DNA of 64,000 nt from Gynuella sp. (GTDB lineage: Bacteria; Pseudomonadota; Gammaproteobacteria; Pseudomonadales; Natronospirillaceae). This document shows positions 44,391 to 53,934 of this stretch, piece by piece (the stretch's first letter is position 1; the number at the start of each line of letters is the position of its first letter). The notes under the pieces were generated by a model that saw only the letters and a program-made list of their open reading frames with translations, had not been told where the DNA came from and did no database searches. The position numbers were made by a program, and so were the translations under genes. The DNA is taken from contig JANQHX010000016.1 in assembly GCA_028282465.1 (NCBI GenBank), forward strand, positions 1 through 64,000. The letters are read 5' to 3'.

Positions 44391-45146
44391 ATGCGTATAG
44401 CAGTTTATTTATTCATTAAGCTTTTACTTTTGGCTCCCCATGCCAAAGCCATTGAGATCGAGTTTATGCTTGAGGATTTAAAACCCTGGAGCTATGAAAA
44501 TGAGCAAGGCGAGGCCAGTGGCACCATCATAAGATTCATTAATGAGCTGAGTAATCGTATGGACTTTCAACCTAAGTTCGTATTCTATCCCTGGGCAAGA
44601 TCTGAACGTTACCTCGCAAGAACAGACTTAGATTCTATTAGAGCCATACCTGGAATAGTCAGATTAAAGAGCCGAGAGGATAGATATTCATGGGCATTTC
44701 CAATCGGCCCCGCTCACTATGCGGGCCTTTATCGGCTGGCTTCTCGTGAAGAATTAAGTGATATTCAACATGAGGCTCAGATGATTGAGTCTGATTGGAC
44801 GCTAGGCGGTATTCGTGAAGATTTTACTGTTGAATATTATGAAGAACGTGGGAAGCGCCAAATCATTGAAGTGAACAACCATCAACAACTGGTTCAAATG
44901 TTAATAACCAATCGAATAGACTTTGCCTCCTTTGCTGTACCTAATTTAAATAGCTTTACTCATCATTCCGAGATAACGCCTAATGATCTAGTTCCGATTG
45001 AAAATAGCCTCAGCACGCTGATGACCTGGATGGCTTTCAGTAAAAATACGCCAGAAAGCTTCATAAATGAAATTGCTCAAACTTTCGAAGAGATTCTTGA
45101 GGACGGAACAGCAGATCGGCTGATGTTAGAGCCTGATTTATTATAG
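44391..45146 (+). CDS. SBP_3-like periplasmic protein
   Basis: A 251-residue protein with a short signal peptide ending in AKA near residue 20 and the fold marks of extracellular solute-binding family 3 (LKPWSYENEQGEASGTIIRFINE, RSERYLAR, VEVNNHQQLVQML-type segment). No permease or ATPase gene accompanies it. Such stand-alone proteins are often amino-acid-binding relatives or sensors of unknown role. It is divergent from xdhA and shares the palindrome P1, so it may be expressed with purine catabolism. The ribosome site is weak. Confidence 0.75.
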   Translation: MRIAVYLFIKLLLLAPHAKAIEIEFMLEDLKPWSYENEQGEASGTIIRFINELSNRMDFQPKFVFYPWARSERYLARTDLDSIRAIPGIVRLKSREDRYSWAFPIGPAHYAGLYRLASREELSDIQHEAQMIESDWTLGGIREDFTVEYYEERGKRQIIEVNNHQQLVQMLITNRIDFASFAVPNLNSFTHHSEITPNDLVPIENSLSTLMTWMAFSKNTPESFINEIAQTFEEILEDGTADRLMLEPDLL

Positions 45147-45168
45147 GCAAGCATTAAGCTACGGCTAA

Positions 45169-45225
45169 AAAACACCAAAACGAGTTCGATGATCCTAGTT
45201 TCATAGCAATCCCCTTTGGTGTTTT
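45169..45225. repeat. Inverted repeat after the SBP-like gene
   Basis: AAAACACCAAA (45169-45179) and TTTGGTGTTTT (45215-45225) are perfect 11-base arms with a 35-base loop. They lie 23 bases past the SBP-like stop in the 249-base region before the BLUF gene. The T-rich right arm could work as a loose terminator. The rest of the region shows nothing recognisable. Confidence 0.45.
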
Positions 45226-45395
45226 CAAGAAAAGAGATGAGAATGTCATCGGCAAAAATCTGTCACCAATTCAGAGAACAGAGCTTCATTTATTGATCTA
45301 TCACCTATATTGATCGTTACAAATAAAAAACAGGCACTAATTCTGTGGGTAAACTAATAATGTTAAGCTATTCATAACCTTAATGGGGCCTGAAT

Positions 45396-45851
45396 ATGCA
45401 CCTTATTATCTACACCAGTGTTTGCAATGAACATATCAATGTTAATGAAGCATTATTAAAAATTAGAGAGAAAGCCCTCAAATATAATTCCGTGAATCGC
45501 ATTACCGGCGCTCTCTTTTATCATAACGGACGTTTTCTTCAGATAATGGAAGGGATAGAAGATATTCTTGAAGAGTTAATGTCTAAAATTTCAAAAGATC
45601 ATCGCCATAGTGATATTGAACTGATCGTTAACGAGCCCATTAATGATCGCAGCTTTAACCAGTGGCACATGGACAGTTTTAATCTTGCAGAAAAGCAACA
45701 ATTGAATGAAGCTGAATTACAAGAGATTAAAGATATCTACACTAAATATAGCGCAATGGACTCTCAAATCGCAGTAGACTTCTATAAACGAATTTTAGAA
45801 GTAAATTATTCAAGAAATAGGCATGAGCATACTTGTCGGCCACTTGTCTAA
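45396..45851 (+). CDS. BLUF-domain blue-light sensor protein
   Basis: A 151-residue stand-alone BLUF protein. The FAD-photocycle residues are visible: Tyr6 in IIYTSVCNEH, Asn in YNSVNRITGAL and Gln in GRFLQIMEG. KDHRHSDIEL and RSFNQWHMDSF follow as in the family. The C-terminal 55 residues are helical, as in short BLUF proteins that signal by protein contact (PixD type). No EAL or GGDEF domain is attached, and no partner gene is evident nearby. Confidence 0.92.
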   Translation: MHLIIYTSVCNEHINVNEALLKIREKALKYNSVNRITGALFYHNGRFLQIMEGIEDILEELMSKISKDHRHSDIELIVNEPINDRSFNQWHMDSFNLAEKQQLNEAELQEIKDIYTKYSAMDSQIAVDFYKRILEVNYSRNRHEHTCRPLV

Positions 45852-45907
45852 ATTTATAAATACCCGTTAATATAAATACCTCCATTCAACCGAAGCCCAT
45901 CATTACT

Positions 45908-46393
45908 ATGATAATTCGATCAGCGGAAGTATCGGATGCACTGGGAGTTAAGGAAATATACTCCCAAGAACATGCCATTAGCGGAACCTTACAACCACCT
46001 TTTCCTACTCTAGAACAATGGAAAGCTAAACTCAGCCATAAATCAGAGAACTCAATTACCTTAGTGGCTGAAATTGATGAAAAGATAGTTGGCCATTTAG
46101 TACTTCTCGGATACTCAAACCCAAGAAGAAAACATGCAGCCTATTTCGGAATGGCAGTACATAGAGATTTTACTAAACAAGGTATTGGCTCAGAATTACT
46201 GAATGAGGCCATAAAAGCCTGCGACGATTGGCTTAATATCAGCAGAATCGAGTTAGAAGTTTTTGCAGACAATGCAGCAGCCATTGCATTATACAAAAAG
46301 CTGGGTTTCAAGAAAGAAGGGGTGTTGAGGAAGCACAGTTACAAAAATGGCAACCTTCTTGATGTTTTGGTAATGGCGAGAGTTAAGCGCTAA
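45908..46393 (+). CDS. GNAT-family N-acetyltransferase
   Basis: A 161-residue single-domain acetyltransferase. The acetyl-CoA binding motif A is in FTKQGIGSELLNEAI near residue 96 (Q/RxxGxG/A), and the C-terminal ALYKKLGFKKEGVLRKHSYKNG is typical of GNATs close to L-amino acid or ribosomal-protein acetyltransferases. Its 3' end overlaps the convergent deaminase gene by 11 bases. Substrate unknown. Confidence 0.9.
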   Translation: MIIRSAEVSDALGVKEIYSQEHAISGTLQPPFPTLEQWKAKLSHKSENSITLVAEIDEKIVGHLVLLGYSNPRRKHAAYFGMAVHRDFTKQGIGSELLNEAIKACDDWLNISRIELEVFADNAAAIALYKKLGFKKEGVLRKHSYKNGNLLDVLVMARVKR

Positions 46394-47726
46394 GCAGAGC
46401 AGCAGCTAAGCGGCCATGCCTCTCCATTAAGCTCTTCTTATCTGATGGAGACTCTCCATTCTCAATGAGAATTTCACCAGCCACCATCAGTAAATCTACT
46501 TGCTGCGCACCACATAACACCAGTGCCGCGAGAGGGTCTCCTGCTCCTGAGAATCTCAATTCATCTAATTTAAAACAAGCTAAATCCGCTTGCTTATCTA
46601 GTGCAATTTGACCGATATCTTCTCTACCTAAAACCTTAGCAGAACCCTGAGTCGCCCAGTTCAATACCAATTGGTGCGTTATTTTTTCAGCACCATATTT
46701 GAGTCGTTGCTGTAAAAATGATTGTCGAACTTCTTGAATTAAATTAGAACCATCATTACTGGCAGAACCATCGACAGCGATGCCTATATGGCAACCCGCG
46801 TTTTCTAACTCCAAAGTAGGGCAAATTCCTGAAGCCAACAGCATATTAGAACTGGGACAATGGGCAATACCGATTTCTGCTTTACCCAGACGTTCAATTT
46901 CTTGATCATTGAAATGAATACCATGGGCTAACCAAGTCCCCGGGCGCAGCCAACCCACTTTTTCTAGATAATCTGTTGGCCGCATACCAAAAGTTTTGAG
47001 ACAAAAATTATTTTCATCCAAGGTTTCAGCTAAATGAGTGTGCAGACGAACATTTTTACGAGCCGCCAGTTGAGCAGAGTTAATCATCAATGATTCACTC
47101 ACCGAGAAAGGTGAGCAAGGAGCCAATGCCAATTGCTTCATTGCACCTTCATGTGGTTGATGGTACTTGTCGATGAGTCGCTCTGAGTCTTCTAAAATAG
47201 TGTCTTCATTTTGAATAACTGAATCTGGTGGCAACCCTCCACTCGCCTCTCCTAAGCTCATCGAGCCTCTAGTGAGGTTTGCTCTAACACCATATTTTTC
47301 AGCAACTCCAAATTGGATATCAATAGCGCTTTCAAGACCTTTAGGAAAGACGTAATGATGATCGCTAATTGTGGTACAACCCGACATCATTAATTCCAAG
47401 GTTGCTAATTCAGTGGCCACTTCAAGTAATTCTGGAGTTAAGCCCTTCCAAATTTGATATAGAGTTTTCAACCAAGGAAACAAGGGTTTATTGAGGGCTG
47501 AAGGTACCGCACGGGTTAAGGTTTGATAAAAGTGATGATGAGTATTAATTAGCCCCGGTAGGATGACCAACTCAGAAGCATCTATGGTTCTATCAACCGG
47601 ATAAGAAGGTTCATCACCCAGCTTCAGTAGTTGAACGATTTTTGTATCTTCAATAACAATTCCACCCCTGCAATCTTCAACAGCAGATTGATGGATAGCT
47701 AGAGGATTTTTAAACCATATTCTCAT
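46383..47726 (-). CDS. 8-Oxoguanine deaminase
   Basis: A 447-residue zinc amidohydrolase of the ATZ/TRZ family. Metal ligands are in INTHHHFYQTLTR (HxH), the THLAET segment, HGIHFND and the VDGSASNDGSNL aspartate. The N-terminal TRAVPSALNKPLFPWLKTLY and CSPFSVS are characteristic of 8-oxoguanine deaminases (EC 3.5.4.32), which make urate from 8-oxoguanine and so feed PuuD. It starts 5 bases after the IPNS-like oxygenase stop, at the end of the second transporter operon. Confidence 0.88.
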   Translation of the reverse strand: MRIWFKNPLAIHQSAVEDCRGGIVIEDTKIVQLLKLGDEPSYPVDRTIDASELVILPGLINTHHHFYQTLTRAVPSALNKPLFPWLKTLYQIWKGLTPELLEVATELATLELMMSGCTTISDHHYVFPKGLESAIDIQFGVAEKYGVRANLTRGSMSLGEASGGLPPDSVIQNEDTILEDSERLIDKYHQPHEGAMKQLALAPCSPFSVSESLMINSAQLAARKNVRLHTHLAETLDENNFCLKTFGMRPTDYLEKVGWLRPGTWLAHGIHFNDQEIERLGKAEIGIAHCPSSNMLLASGICPTLELENAGCHIGIAVDGSASNDGSNLIQEVRQSFLQQRLKYGAEKITHQLVLNWATQGSAKVLGREDIGQIALDKQADLACFKLDELRFSGAGDPLAALVLCGAQQVDLLMVAGEILIENGESPSDKKSLMERHGRLAAALLSA

Positions 47727-47731
47727 GTCGA

Positions 47732-48685
47732 TTAGTTTTCTTCAGTGCGGTATGCATAGGTCGCGTCAAATCGACTTCTAATCCAGTCACCTGCCATTAC
47801 CTGGGGATACTTAGGTGGATTAGAATCTGACTGACTGTTAGGTAAACATTTAACTTTGGTTTCGTAATCTGGCTCCACAAAAAAAGGAATAGAATAACGA
47901 TGCACATTTTCATTAGAGGCGGCCACTCGGTGAGAGGTTGAAACATAACTATCGTTGGTCCATCGCTGCATTAAATCACCAATATTTACCACTAAAGCAC
48001 CTTCTACTGGGGGAGCATCAATCCAGCCTTTAGTTTTGTGTTTCACCTGTAGACCACCCACTGAGTCCTGTAGCAACAGTGTTACGCATCCGTAATCAGT
48101 ATGAGCACCCGCACCATTGTCGTGATCTGGATTTGGGCGTGGCGGATAGTGAATGGCTCTTAGAGCACTGACATGAGTATTGAAATGTTTAGTGAAAGTA
48201 TTTGCTGGCTCTTTCAATGCAACCGCAACAGAAGTTAATAATTTTTGTGACGCTTTAAATGCCTCAGAATAGTATTCTAAAAATGTTTCTTTAAATTCAG
48301 GAAAATCTGGGTATTGATTAGGCCCATACATGGATGGGTACTCAATTGCGCTTGGATGATCGATCGGAATATCCAGCGCCATATCAAATGTTTCTTTCCA
48401 GTCTTCTTGACCACTCTCATCTAATTGTTCTTCACCCAAGAAACCATAGCCCCTGTGGTTTCGACTTTTAGTAATTTCAATTTTTCTTTTTTCGGAGAAA
48501 GATTGATCAAAGTAATCTTTTATCACACGAAACATTCGATAAATCACAGCCTGTGGTATACCGTGATCCACCAGATAAATAAATCCAATTTCCCTGCAAG
48601 CTGAATCGAGTTTTTGAATTTCCTCGGATTGTATTTCGAAATCACTAGAATGAAGCTTTTCTAAATTGATTATGGGTAGAGACAT
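47732..48685 (-). CDS. Isopenicillin N synthase-like Fe(II) oxygenase (copy 2)
   Basis: A 317-residue paralogue of the enzyme at 8104-9039. The iron triad is H195-T-D197...H252, and the 2-oxoglutarate-binding motif R263-Y-S265 lies in VHRYSIPFFVEP. It is located between a BMP-type binding protein and 8-oxoguanine deaminase, all on the minus strand. A role in oxidising an imported purine or modified base is inferred; thymine 7-hydroxylase and fungal xanthine dioxygenase show that Fe/2OG enzymes can act on nucleobases. Confidence 0.88.
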   Translation of the reverse strand: MSLPIINLEKLHSSDFEIQSEEIQKLDSACREIGFIYLVDHGIPQAVIYRMFRVIKDYFDQSFSEKRKIEITKSRNHRGYGFLGEEQLDESGQEDWKETFDMALDIPIDHPSAIEYPSMYGPNQYPDFPEFKETFLEYYSEAFKASQKLLTSVAVALKEPANTFTKHFNTHVSALRAIHYPPRPNPDHDNGAGAHTDYGCVTLLLQDSVGGLQVKHKTKGWIDAPPVEGALVVNIGDLMQRWTNDSYVSTSHRVAASNENVHRYSIPFFVEPDYETKVKCLPNSQSDSNPPKYPQVMAGDWIRSRFDATYAYRTEEN

Positions 48686-48713
48686 GGTTAAGTGCTCGAA
48701 GCTAATGACGAAA

Positions 48714-48739
48714 AAGCCTCTGGTTTTATCCAGAGGCTT
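48714..48739 (-). terminator. Terminator/attenuator after the second BMP gene
   Basis: AAGCCTCTGG (48714-48723) pairs perfectly with CCAGAGGCTT (48730-48739) over a six-base loop, and a five-U run follows on the minus strand. It lies between the binding-protein and the oxygenase genes, so part of the transcripts should stop here. Confidence 0.82.
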
Positions 48740-48800
48740 CGAAAAATTGATGCCGTTGCTAGCTCAGCTTTAAGCTTAAGCATCAAGCCTCTTATGGGAA

Positions 48801-49874
48801 TTATTGAGGAATGGTGTCGTCTATCCCTTCAACATACCAGTTAACGCCAGCCAGCTCTTCATCTGTTAATGTGTGACCAGCAGGAATCACTTCTTTACCT
48901 GTGTTGTCTTTTAGTGGGCCTGTGAATGGATTTAACTCACCGGCATTCGCTTTTGCAATAGCGTCTTCCACAACTTTTTTAACATCTGCAGGCAGGTTGT
49001 CATTGATTGAACCGATAGACAGCATATCTTCTTTGAAACCGCCCCAGTAATCTTCAACTTCCCAAGTGTCATTCATGACTTCATCAACGGTACGAATATA
49101 GTGTGCAGCCCACTCATCAACAACTGAGAACATGTGAGCAGTGGGGCCAAATTCACTCATGTCAGAAGCTTGACCAATTGCCTTTAATCCACGCTTTTCA
49201 GCGGCAATTACTGGTGCAGGTGAATCGGTATGCTGAAGAATTACATCAACGCCTTGATCCATCAAAGCATTGGCTGCATTTGTTTCTTTAGCAGGATCAA
49301 ACCAAGTACTTACCCATACAATTTTAATTTCTACATCTGGATTGACTGATTTGGCAGCCATATATACAGAGTTGATGTCGCGAATTACCTCAGGAATCGG
49401 GAACGAAGCGATATAGCCAATAGTATTAGTTTTGGTCATCATGCCCGCAGCCAACCCAGAAATATAACGACCTTCATAAGTACGAAGTACATAAGTAGAA
49501 ACGTTATCACCACGTTTATAACCTGTGGCGTGCTCAAAGGTTACTTTAGGAAATGACTTAGCTACTTTCACAGTTGGGTTCATGAATCCGAAAGAAGTGG
49601 TGAATATAATGTCATGGCCGGATTGTGCTAAGCGGCGAATAACGCGTTCAGCATCGGGGCCTTCTGCGACATTTTCCACATAGGTTGTTTCAACCTTACC
49701 TGCAAAGTGCTCTTCCATAAGTTTTCTACCGCGGTCGTGCTCATAGCTCCAACCATGGTCACCAATAGGGCCAACATAAACAAAGCCAACTTTCATTGGG
49801 TCATCAGCAAGGGCAAAAGCGCTGGCAATTGAAAGTACAGCTGCTGCCGCATAGCGAGAAAGGGTACGTAACAT
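48801..49874 (-). CDS. BMP-family purine/nucleoside ABC transporter substrate-binding protein (system 2)
   Basis: A 357-residue periplasmic BMP-type protein with a Sec signal peptide ending in ALA at residue 23 and no lipobox. Family marks are KVGFVYVGPIGDHGWSYEHDRGRK, RRLAQSGHDIIFTTSFGFM and QHTDSPAPVIAAEKRG. GAAGGAGAT precedes the ATG. It belongs with the ATPase and permeases at 50090-53648, separated from them by 215 bases that hold no recognised element. Given the surrounding purine genes, a purine base or oxidised derivative is the likely ligand. Confidence 0.93.
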   Translation of the reverse strand: MLRTLSRYAAAAVLSIASAFALADDPMKVGFVYVGPIGDHGWSYEHDRGRKLMEEHFAGKVETTYVENVAEGPDAERVIRRLAQSGHDIIFTTSFGFMNPTVKVAKSFPKVTFEHATGYKRGDNVSTYVLRTYEGRYISGLAAGMMTKTNTIGYIASFPIPEVIRDINSVYMAAKSVNPDVEIKIVWVSTWFDPAKETNAANALMDQGVDVILQHTDSPAPVIAAEKRGLKAIGQASDMSEFGPTAHMFSVVDEWAAHYIRTVDEVMNDTWEVEDYWGGFKEDMLSIGSINDNLPADVKKVVEDAIAKANAGELNPFTGPLKDNTGKEVIPAGHTLTDEELAGVNWYVEGIDDTIPQ

Positions 49875-50089
49875 TTTAGAATCTCCTTCGAGGGCGTTAC
49901 AGGTTTAGGTTTCTTTAAGCAGCGCATGCACTGCTGTTAATTTTATTTTCAGCTTCAGAGTTTAGTCCGTCACTTTAATTTCTACCGCCTTATTGATCGG
50001 CGCAGTTACTTTTTCAAAAGAAGCAACCAAGAACTTTTTTAGTCAAATGCTTGGAATTAACAAGCACTCAACTCAAACAAAATCAGGAG

Positions 50090-51016
50090 TTAGTCTCCCG
50101 CTCTAAATGGTTTACCTAAGGACGCTGGTGTAAATAGCTTTTGCTTGATAGGGTCTCTAGAAAGCATAACTAACACCACAATAGTCACAAGGTATGGCAA
50201 CATTGCTAACAGGCTTGGTGATATTTCAAAACCTAGCCCCTGAATAACTAAGTGTAGTATGCTCGCCAATCCAAATAACCAAGCTCCAATTAAAATTCTT
50301 TCAGGTCGCCAAGTGGCAAATACCACTAAAGCTAACCCAATCCAACCTTTACCCGCGGTCATGTTTTCTACCCAAAGTGGCGTGTAGGCAAGAGATAAAT
50401 AAACACCAGCCAATCCAGCCATGGCACCACCAAAGGCAATAGCCATAAATCGAATTTGAATAACGGGCAATCCTAAAGCTTTAGCCGCATGAGGGTTTTC
50501 ACCAACCGCTTTTAATTTAAGACCAGCCCGAGATTTATAAACAAACCAATAGATTCCACCAAACAACGCAAAGCTTAAATAAACCAGCAGGTCGTGGGTG
50601 AATAGCATTTTACCAATGATAGGAATTGAACTGAGAACCGGAATATTAATGGAGTGAAATCCATCAATAGATTGCCCAACAAATGAGTATCCAAGAAAGG
50701 CTGACAACCCTGTCCCAAAAATAGTCAGAGCTAATCCAGTAGCGACTTGATTAGTATTTAGAATTTGAACGGAAAAACCGAATAACAGTGCCATCATCAT
50801 GCCACCGAATACACCCACTAACACACCAACATAAACATTGCCCGTTAGGGTTGTCACGATAAACCCAAGCACTGCGCCCATCAGCATCATGCCTTCTTGA
50901 CCTAGATTCAGAACTCCGGATTTTTCACAAATTAATTCACCCAGTGCAACCAATAATAACGGCGTTGCAGTTCTCACCATCGCAAACAAAATATTGGTAA
51001 TTAATTCCATGTCCAT
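50090..51016 (-). CDS. BMP-type ABC transporter permease (YufQ-like, system 2)
   Basis: A 308-residue polytopic permease of the COG1079 type, with GELICEKSGVLNLGQEGMMLMG near residue 25 and LKAVGENPHAAKALGLPV near 170. Its ATG shares one base with the stop of the upstream permease. Homologous to the permease at 9060 of the first system. Confidence 0.93.
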   Translation of the reverse strand: MDMELITNILFAMVRTATPLLLVALGELICEKSGVLNLGQEGMMLMGAVLGFIVTTLTGNVYVGVLVGVFGGMMMALLFGFSVQILNTNQVATGLALTIFGTGLSAFLGYSFVGQSIDGFHSINIPVLSSIPIIGKMLFTHDLLVYLSFALFGGIYWFVYKSRAGLKLKAVGENPHAAKALGLPVIQIRFMAIAFGGAMAGLAGVYLSLAYTPLWVENMTAGKGWIGLALVVFATWRPERILIGAWLFGLASILHLVIQGLGFEISPSLLAMLPYLVTIVVLVMLSRDPIKQKLFTPASLGKPFRAGD

Positions 51017-52125
51017 TATTTTGCTCCTTCTGCTAGGGCATTGGGTACTTCATCGGCTTTAGGCTTTTTCCATTTGGGTACAAACCTGTGAGTAATTAAT
51101 AAATCACCTGCCAGTATGAAGAGGAGCAACAACCCTTGGAACAAACTGGTTAATGCCATGGGCAATCCGAGGAACATTTGCACGAGTTCCCCACCTAAAT
51201 ATAAAAGCCCCATTAAGGTGGCGGAAAAGATAATACCGATAGGATGGAGACGACCTAAAAATGCAACAATAATTGCTGCGTACCCATATCCCGGTGAAAT
51301 TGATGGGGTAAGCTGACCTATTGGCCCAGTCACCTCTATAACGCCAGCAAGCCCAGCTAATGCACCACTGATGAGTAAGCAAAACCATGTAATCGCTTTA
51401 GCATTAAAACCTGCAAATCTGGCCGCATGTTCATCCGCCCCTCGCACTCGAATTCGAAAGCCAAGATGCATTCTGGATAAAATAAACCAAACTCCAATAC
51501 AGGCGATAACTGCGATAATAATTCCAAGGTGCATTCTTGTGTCTTGCCAAATGATAGGCATGGCTGCTGACGAATTAAACATGGCTGATTCTGGAAAATT
51601 AAAACCCGCTGGGTCACGCAACGGGCCATGCACCGCGAAATTCAATAGGTTCAGTGCAACGTAATTCAGCATAATAGTAGTTAGAATTTCGTTAGTGTTG
51701 AACACAGTTTTTAAGAATGCTGCAATACCAGCCCAGGCCGCACCCGCAACAACACCAGCCAACATAACGGGTACCAAAACCCAGGGAGAATTCACATCCA
51801 AAAACTGCAAACCAGCCCAACCGCCAATTAATCCACCAAAAATAAATTGACCTTCGGCACCAATGTTCCAAATGTTGGCCTTGTAACAAATGAGTAGTCC
51901 GGCAGCGATTAGCATTAATGGGGCGACTTTAACAGCCAGTTCAGAAACTCCGTACAAGTCCTGCACAGGAGCAATAAAAAAGTTATAGAAAACTTCTAGA
52001 GGAGATTTGTTTAACGCCAGAAAAAATAAAGTCGTGATCACCAGTGTTGCGCCAATGGCTATAAATGGCGACAGCCAACGCATTAATTCTGAGGCTTCTG
52101 CTCGCTTTTCTATTTTAAAATTCAT
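51016..52125 (-). CDS. BMP-type ABC transporter permease (YufP-like, system 2)
   Basis: A 369-residue polytopic permease of the COG4603 type. It shows KANIWNIGAEGQFIFGGLIGG and IRVRGADEHAARFAGFN, the conserved periplasmic/cytoplasmic loops of the family. It overlaps the ATPase gene by 4 bases. Confidence 0.93.
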   Translation of the reverse strand: MNFKIEKRAEASELMRWLSPFIAIGATLVITTLFFLALNKSPLEVFYNFFIAPVQDLYGVSELAVKVAPLMLIAAGLLICYKANIWNIGAEGQFIFGGLIGGWAGLQFLDVNSPWVLVPVMLAGVVAGAAWAGIAAFLKTVFNTNEILTTIMLNYVALNLLNFAVHGPLRDPAGFNFPESAMFNSSAAMPIIWQDTRMHLGIIIAVIACIGVWFILSRMHLGFRIRVRGADEHAARFAGFNAKAITWFCLLISGALAGLAGVIEVTGPIGQLTPSISPGYGYAAIIVAFLGRLHPIGIIFSATLMGLLYLGGELVQMFLGLPMALTSLFQGLLLLFILAGDLLITHRFVPKWKKPKADEVPNALAEGAK

Positions 52126-53648
52126 GCTGCCGCCTCCTGTTCATCAAAAACACCCGCCATCCATCGGCCAACTTCTTCTATGCTAACGTCGGTGGCGGGT
52201 TTAACAGGAGATATCCGTCCATGGAACAGCGCGCACATGCGATCGCTGATTTGAAACAGCTCGTCCAAGTCTTCTGAAATAACAACCACAGCTGCGCCGT
52301 TATTTCTTAATTCGATAATGGATTCTTGAATGGCTTTTGAAGAACCAAAGTCCACCCCCCAAGTTGGATGGGCAGCAATTAATACAGTAGGCTCCTGCAA
52401 AATTTCTCGACCAATAATAAACTTCTGTAAATTACCGCCGGAAAGATTGGAGGCGGCTGTTTTACTGTTGTGACATTTCACATTGAAAGTAGTAATGATG
52501 TCATTGGCAAACTGTTTAATACCCTTAAGGTTGAGCTTGCCAAATTTATTTCCAATATTATTTGTTAACAGTGCATTTTCTTCTAAAGAAAAATCTTCTA
52601 CTGCACCCCGGCCATTTCGCTCTGGTGGCACATAAGACATTCCAAATTCACGACGCTGGGCGGGGTTCAATGCACCAATGTCTTGCTGGTTGATGGTTAG
52701 GGCTTGCTTCTGCTGTATTTGAATCTCGCCTGATAAAATACTGAACAGTTCTTCTTGCCCATTACCTGCAACACCAGCAATTCCTAAAATTTCACCTTTT
52801 CTTATTTCCAAAGAAATATTTTTTAGGTTGACTCCAAATGGATCTGAAGTGAAGTAATTCAGCTTAGTAATGCTCAGAGCTGTCTCAGACCCTAGTACTT
52901 TCTCGTATTCTTGCTCTAACTTGGTTTGCTCACCCACCATCATCGAAGCCAGGGTATCAACAGATGCGGTGTCGACATCGGTATCACCGACCATTTCACC
53001 TTGACGCAACACCGATGCTTTGTGACAAAGCGCTTTTACTTCATTTAATTTGTGACTGATAAACAGTATCGAACACCCTTCAGCGGATAAGGTACGGAGT
53101 ACATCAAAGAGTTTGTCGACTTCTTGAGGGGTTAATACAGAGGTGGGCTCATCCAAAATAAGCAGTTTTACGTCTTGTATTAAACATCTAACGATTTCCA
53201 ATCGCTGACGCTCACCTACGGATAAGGTATGCACCAGTCTATCTGGTTCTAGGGGCATGCCATATTTGGTTGAAACCTCGATAATCTTGGTGCTCAACTC
53301 GGTGATACCTAGAGGCTCTTCATCACTCATAGCTAATGCAATGTTTTCAGCAACAGACAATGTTTCAAATAAGGAGAAATGTTGAAACACCATACCAATA
53401 CCCAATTTTCGGGCATCGGTGGGAAGCTTGATATCCACTTCATGACCTTCCCAAATAATGGAGCCAGAATCAGCATGGGTTACCCCATAGATTATTTTCA
53501 TCAGGGTACTTTTGCCGGCACCATTTTCGCCCAGCAAGGCATGTATCTCACCTGGCTGCACGTCAAGAGTGACGTTTTTATTCGCAATACAGCCGGGGTA
53601 TTTTTTGGTGATATTCCAAAGACTCAGTCTTGGTTCTGTGTCACGCAC
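52122..53648 (-). CDS. BMP-type ABC transporter ATPase with two ABC domains (system 2)
   Basis: A 508-residue tandem ATPase. Domain 1 has Walker A GENGAGKST, signature LSVGERQRLEI and Walker B LLILDEPTSVLTP. Domain 2 has the degenerate GNGQEE, signature LSGGNLQKFIIGREI and the usual HPTWGVDFG segment. The start is a GTG at 53648 with a poor ribosome site; no closer ATG fits the family N-terminus. A purine-regulon palindrome lies 54 bases upstream. Confidence 0.94.
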   Translation of the reverse strand: MRDTEPRLSLWNITKKYPGCIANKNVTLDVQPGEIHALLGENGAGKSTLMKIIYGVTHADSGSIIWEGHEVDIKLPTDARKLGIGMVFQHFSLFETLSVAENIALAMSDEEPLGITELSTKIIEVSTKYGMPLEPDRLVHTLSVGERQRLEIVRCLIQDVKLLILDEPTSVLTPQEVDKLFDVLRTLSAEGCSILFISHKLNEVKALCHKASVLRQGEMVGDTDVDTASVDTLASMMVGEQTKLEQEYEKVLGSETALSITKLNYFTSDPFGVNLKNISLEIRKGEILGIAGVAGNGQEELFSILSGEIQIQQKQALTINQQDIGALNPAQRREFGMSYVPPERNGRGAVEDFSLEENALLTNNIGNKFGKLNLKGIKQFANDIITTFNVKCHNSKTAASNLSGGNLQKFIIGREILQEPTVLIAAHPTWGVDFGSSKAIQESIIELRNNGAAVVVISEDLDELFQISDRMCALFHGRISPVKPATDVSIEEVGRWMAGVFDEQEAAA

Positions 53649-53701
53649 CGAGTTAATCCAATTCAGTTAAATGTTAATTAAGGCAGCTCATTGCAATTTT
53701 C

Positions 53702-53715
53702 TGACCATTTGGTCA
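53702..53715. promoter_or_regulatory. Purine-regulon operator P2
   Basis: TGACCA-TT-TGGTCA has the same arms as the core of P1 (44306-44319), and 15 of 17 bases agree over the aligned stretch. It lies between the ATPase gene of transporter 2 (minus) and puuE (plus), 54 and 220 bases from their starts. The remaining 286-base intergenic region shows no other element. Confidence 0.72.
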
Positions 53716-53934
53716 AGTTTTTGAATGCACCATTGATAGGGCCTGCAATGGCGAGTTTTTCTCTGATTACCTGCATGAAATACAGGCGTCACAGATCATC
53801 TCGCACAATGCAAGTGCACTCAATTGGCATGCGTCATAAAAGGGCACAAATCTTTAAAAACTCGATATACAGAATGCAAGTGACCCAATGCCAGACCAAG
53901 TATCCGATCAACTACTTAGCAAAAGGTACGTTTC

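Noticed and set aside
44391-45146. Calling the SBP_3-like protein an amino acid ABC transporter component
   Set aside because: No permease or ATPase of the polar amino acid family lies nearby and the sequence is divergent; only the fold-level assignment is kept.
49919-49934. Near-palindrome GCAGCGCATGCACTGC upstream of the second BMP gene
   Set aside because: It has a mismatched pair and no second copy near related genes; not enough to call an operator.
51371-51664. Open frame on the plus strand opposite the YufP-like permease
   Set aside because: Antisense to a clear permease gene, with no family similarity or start context.
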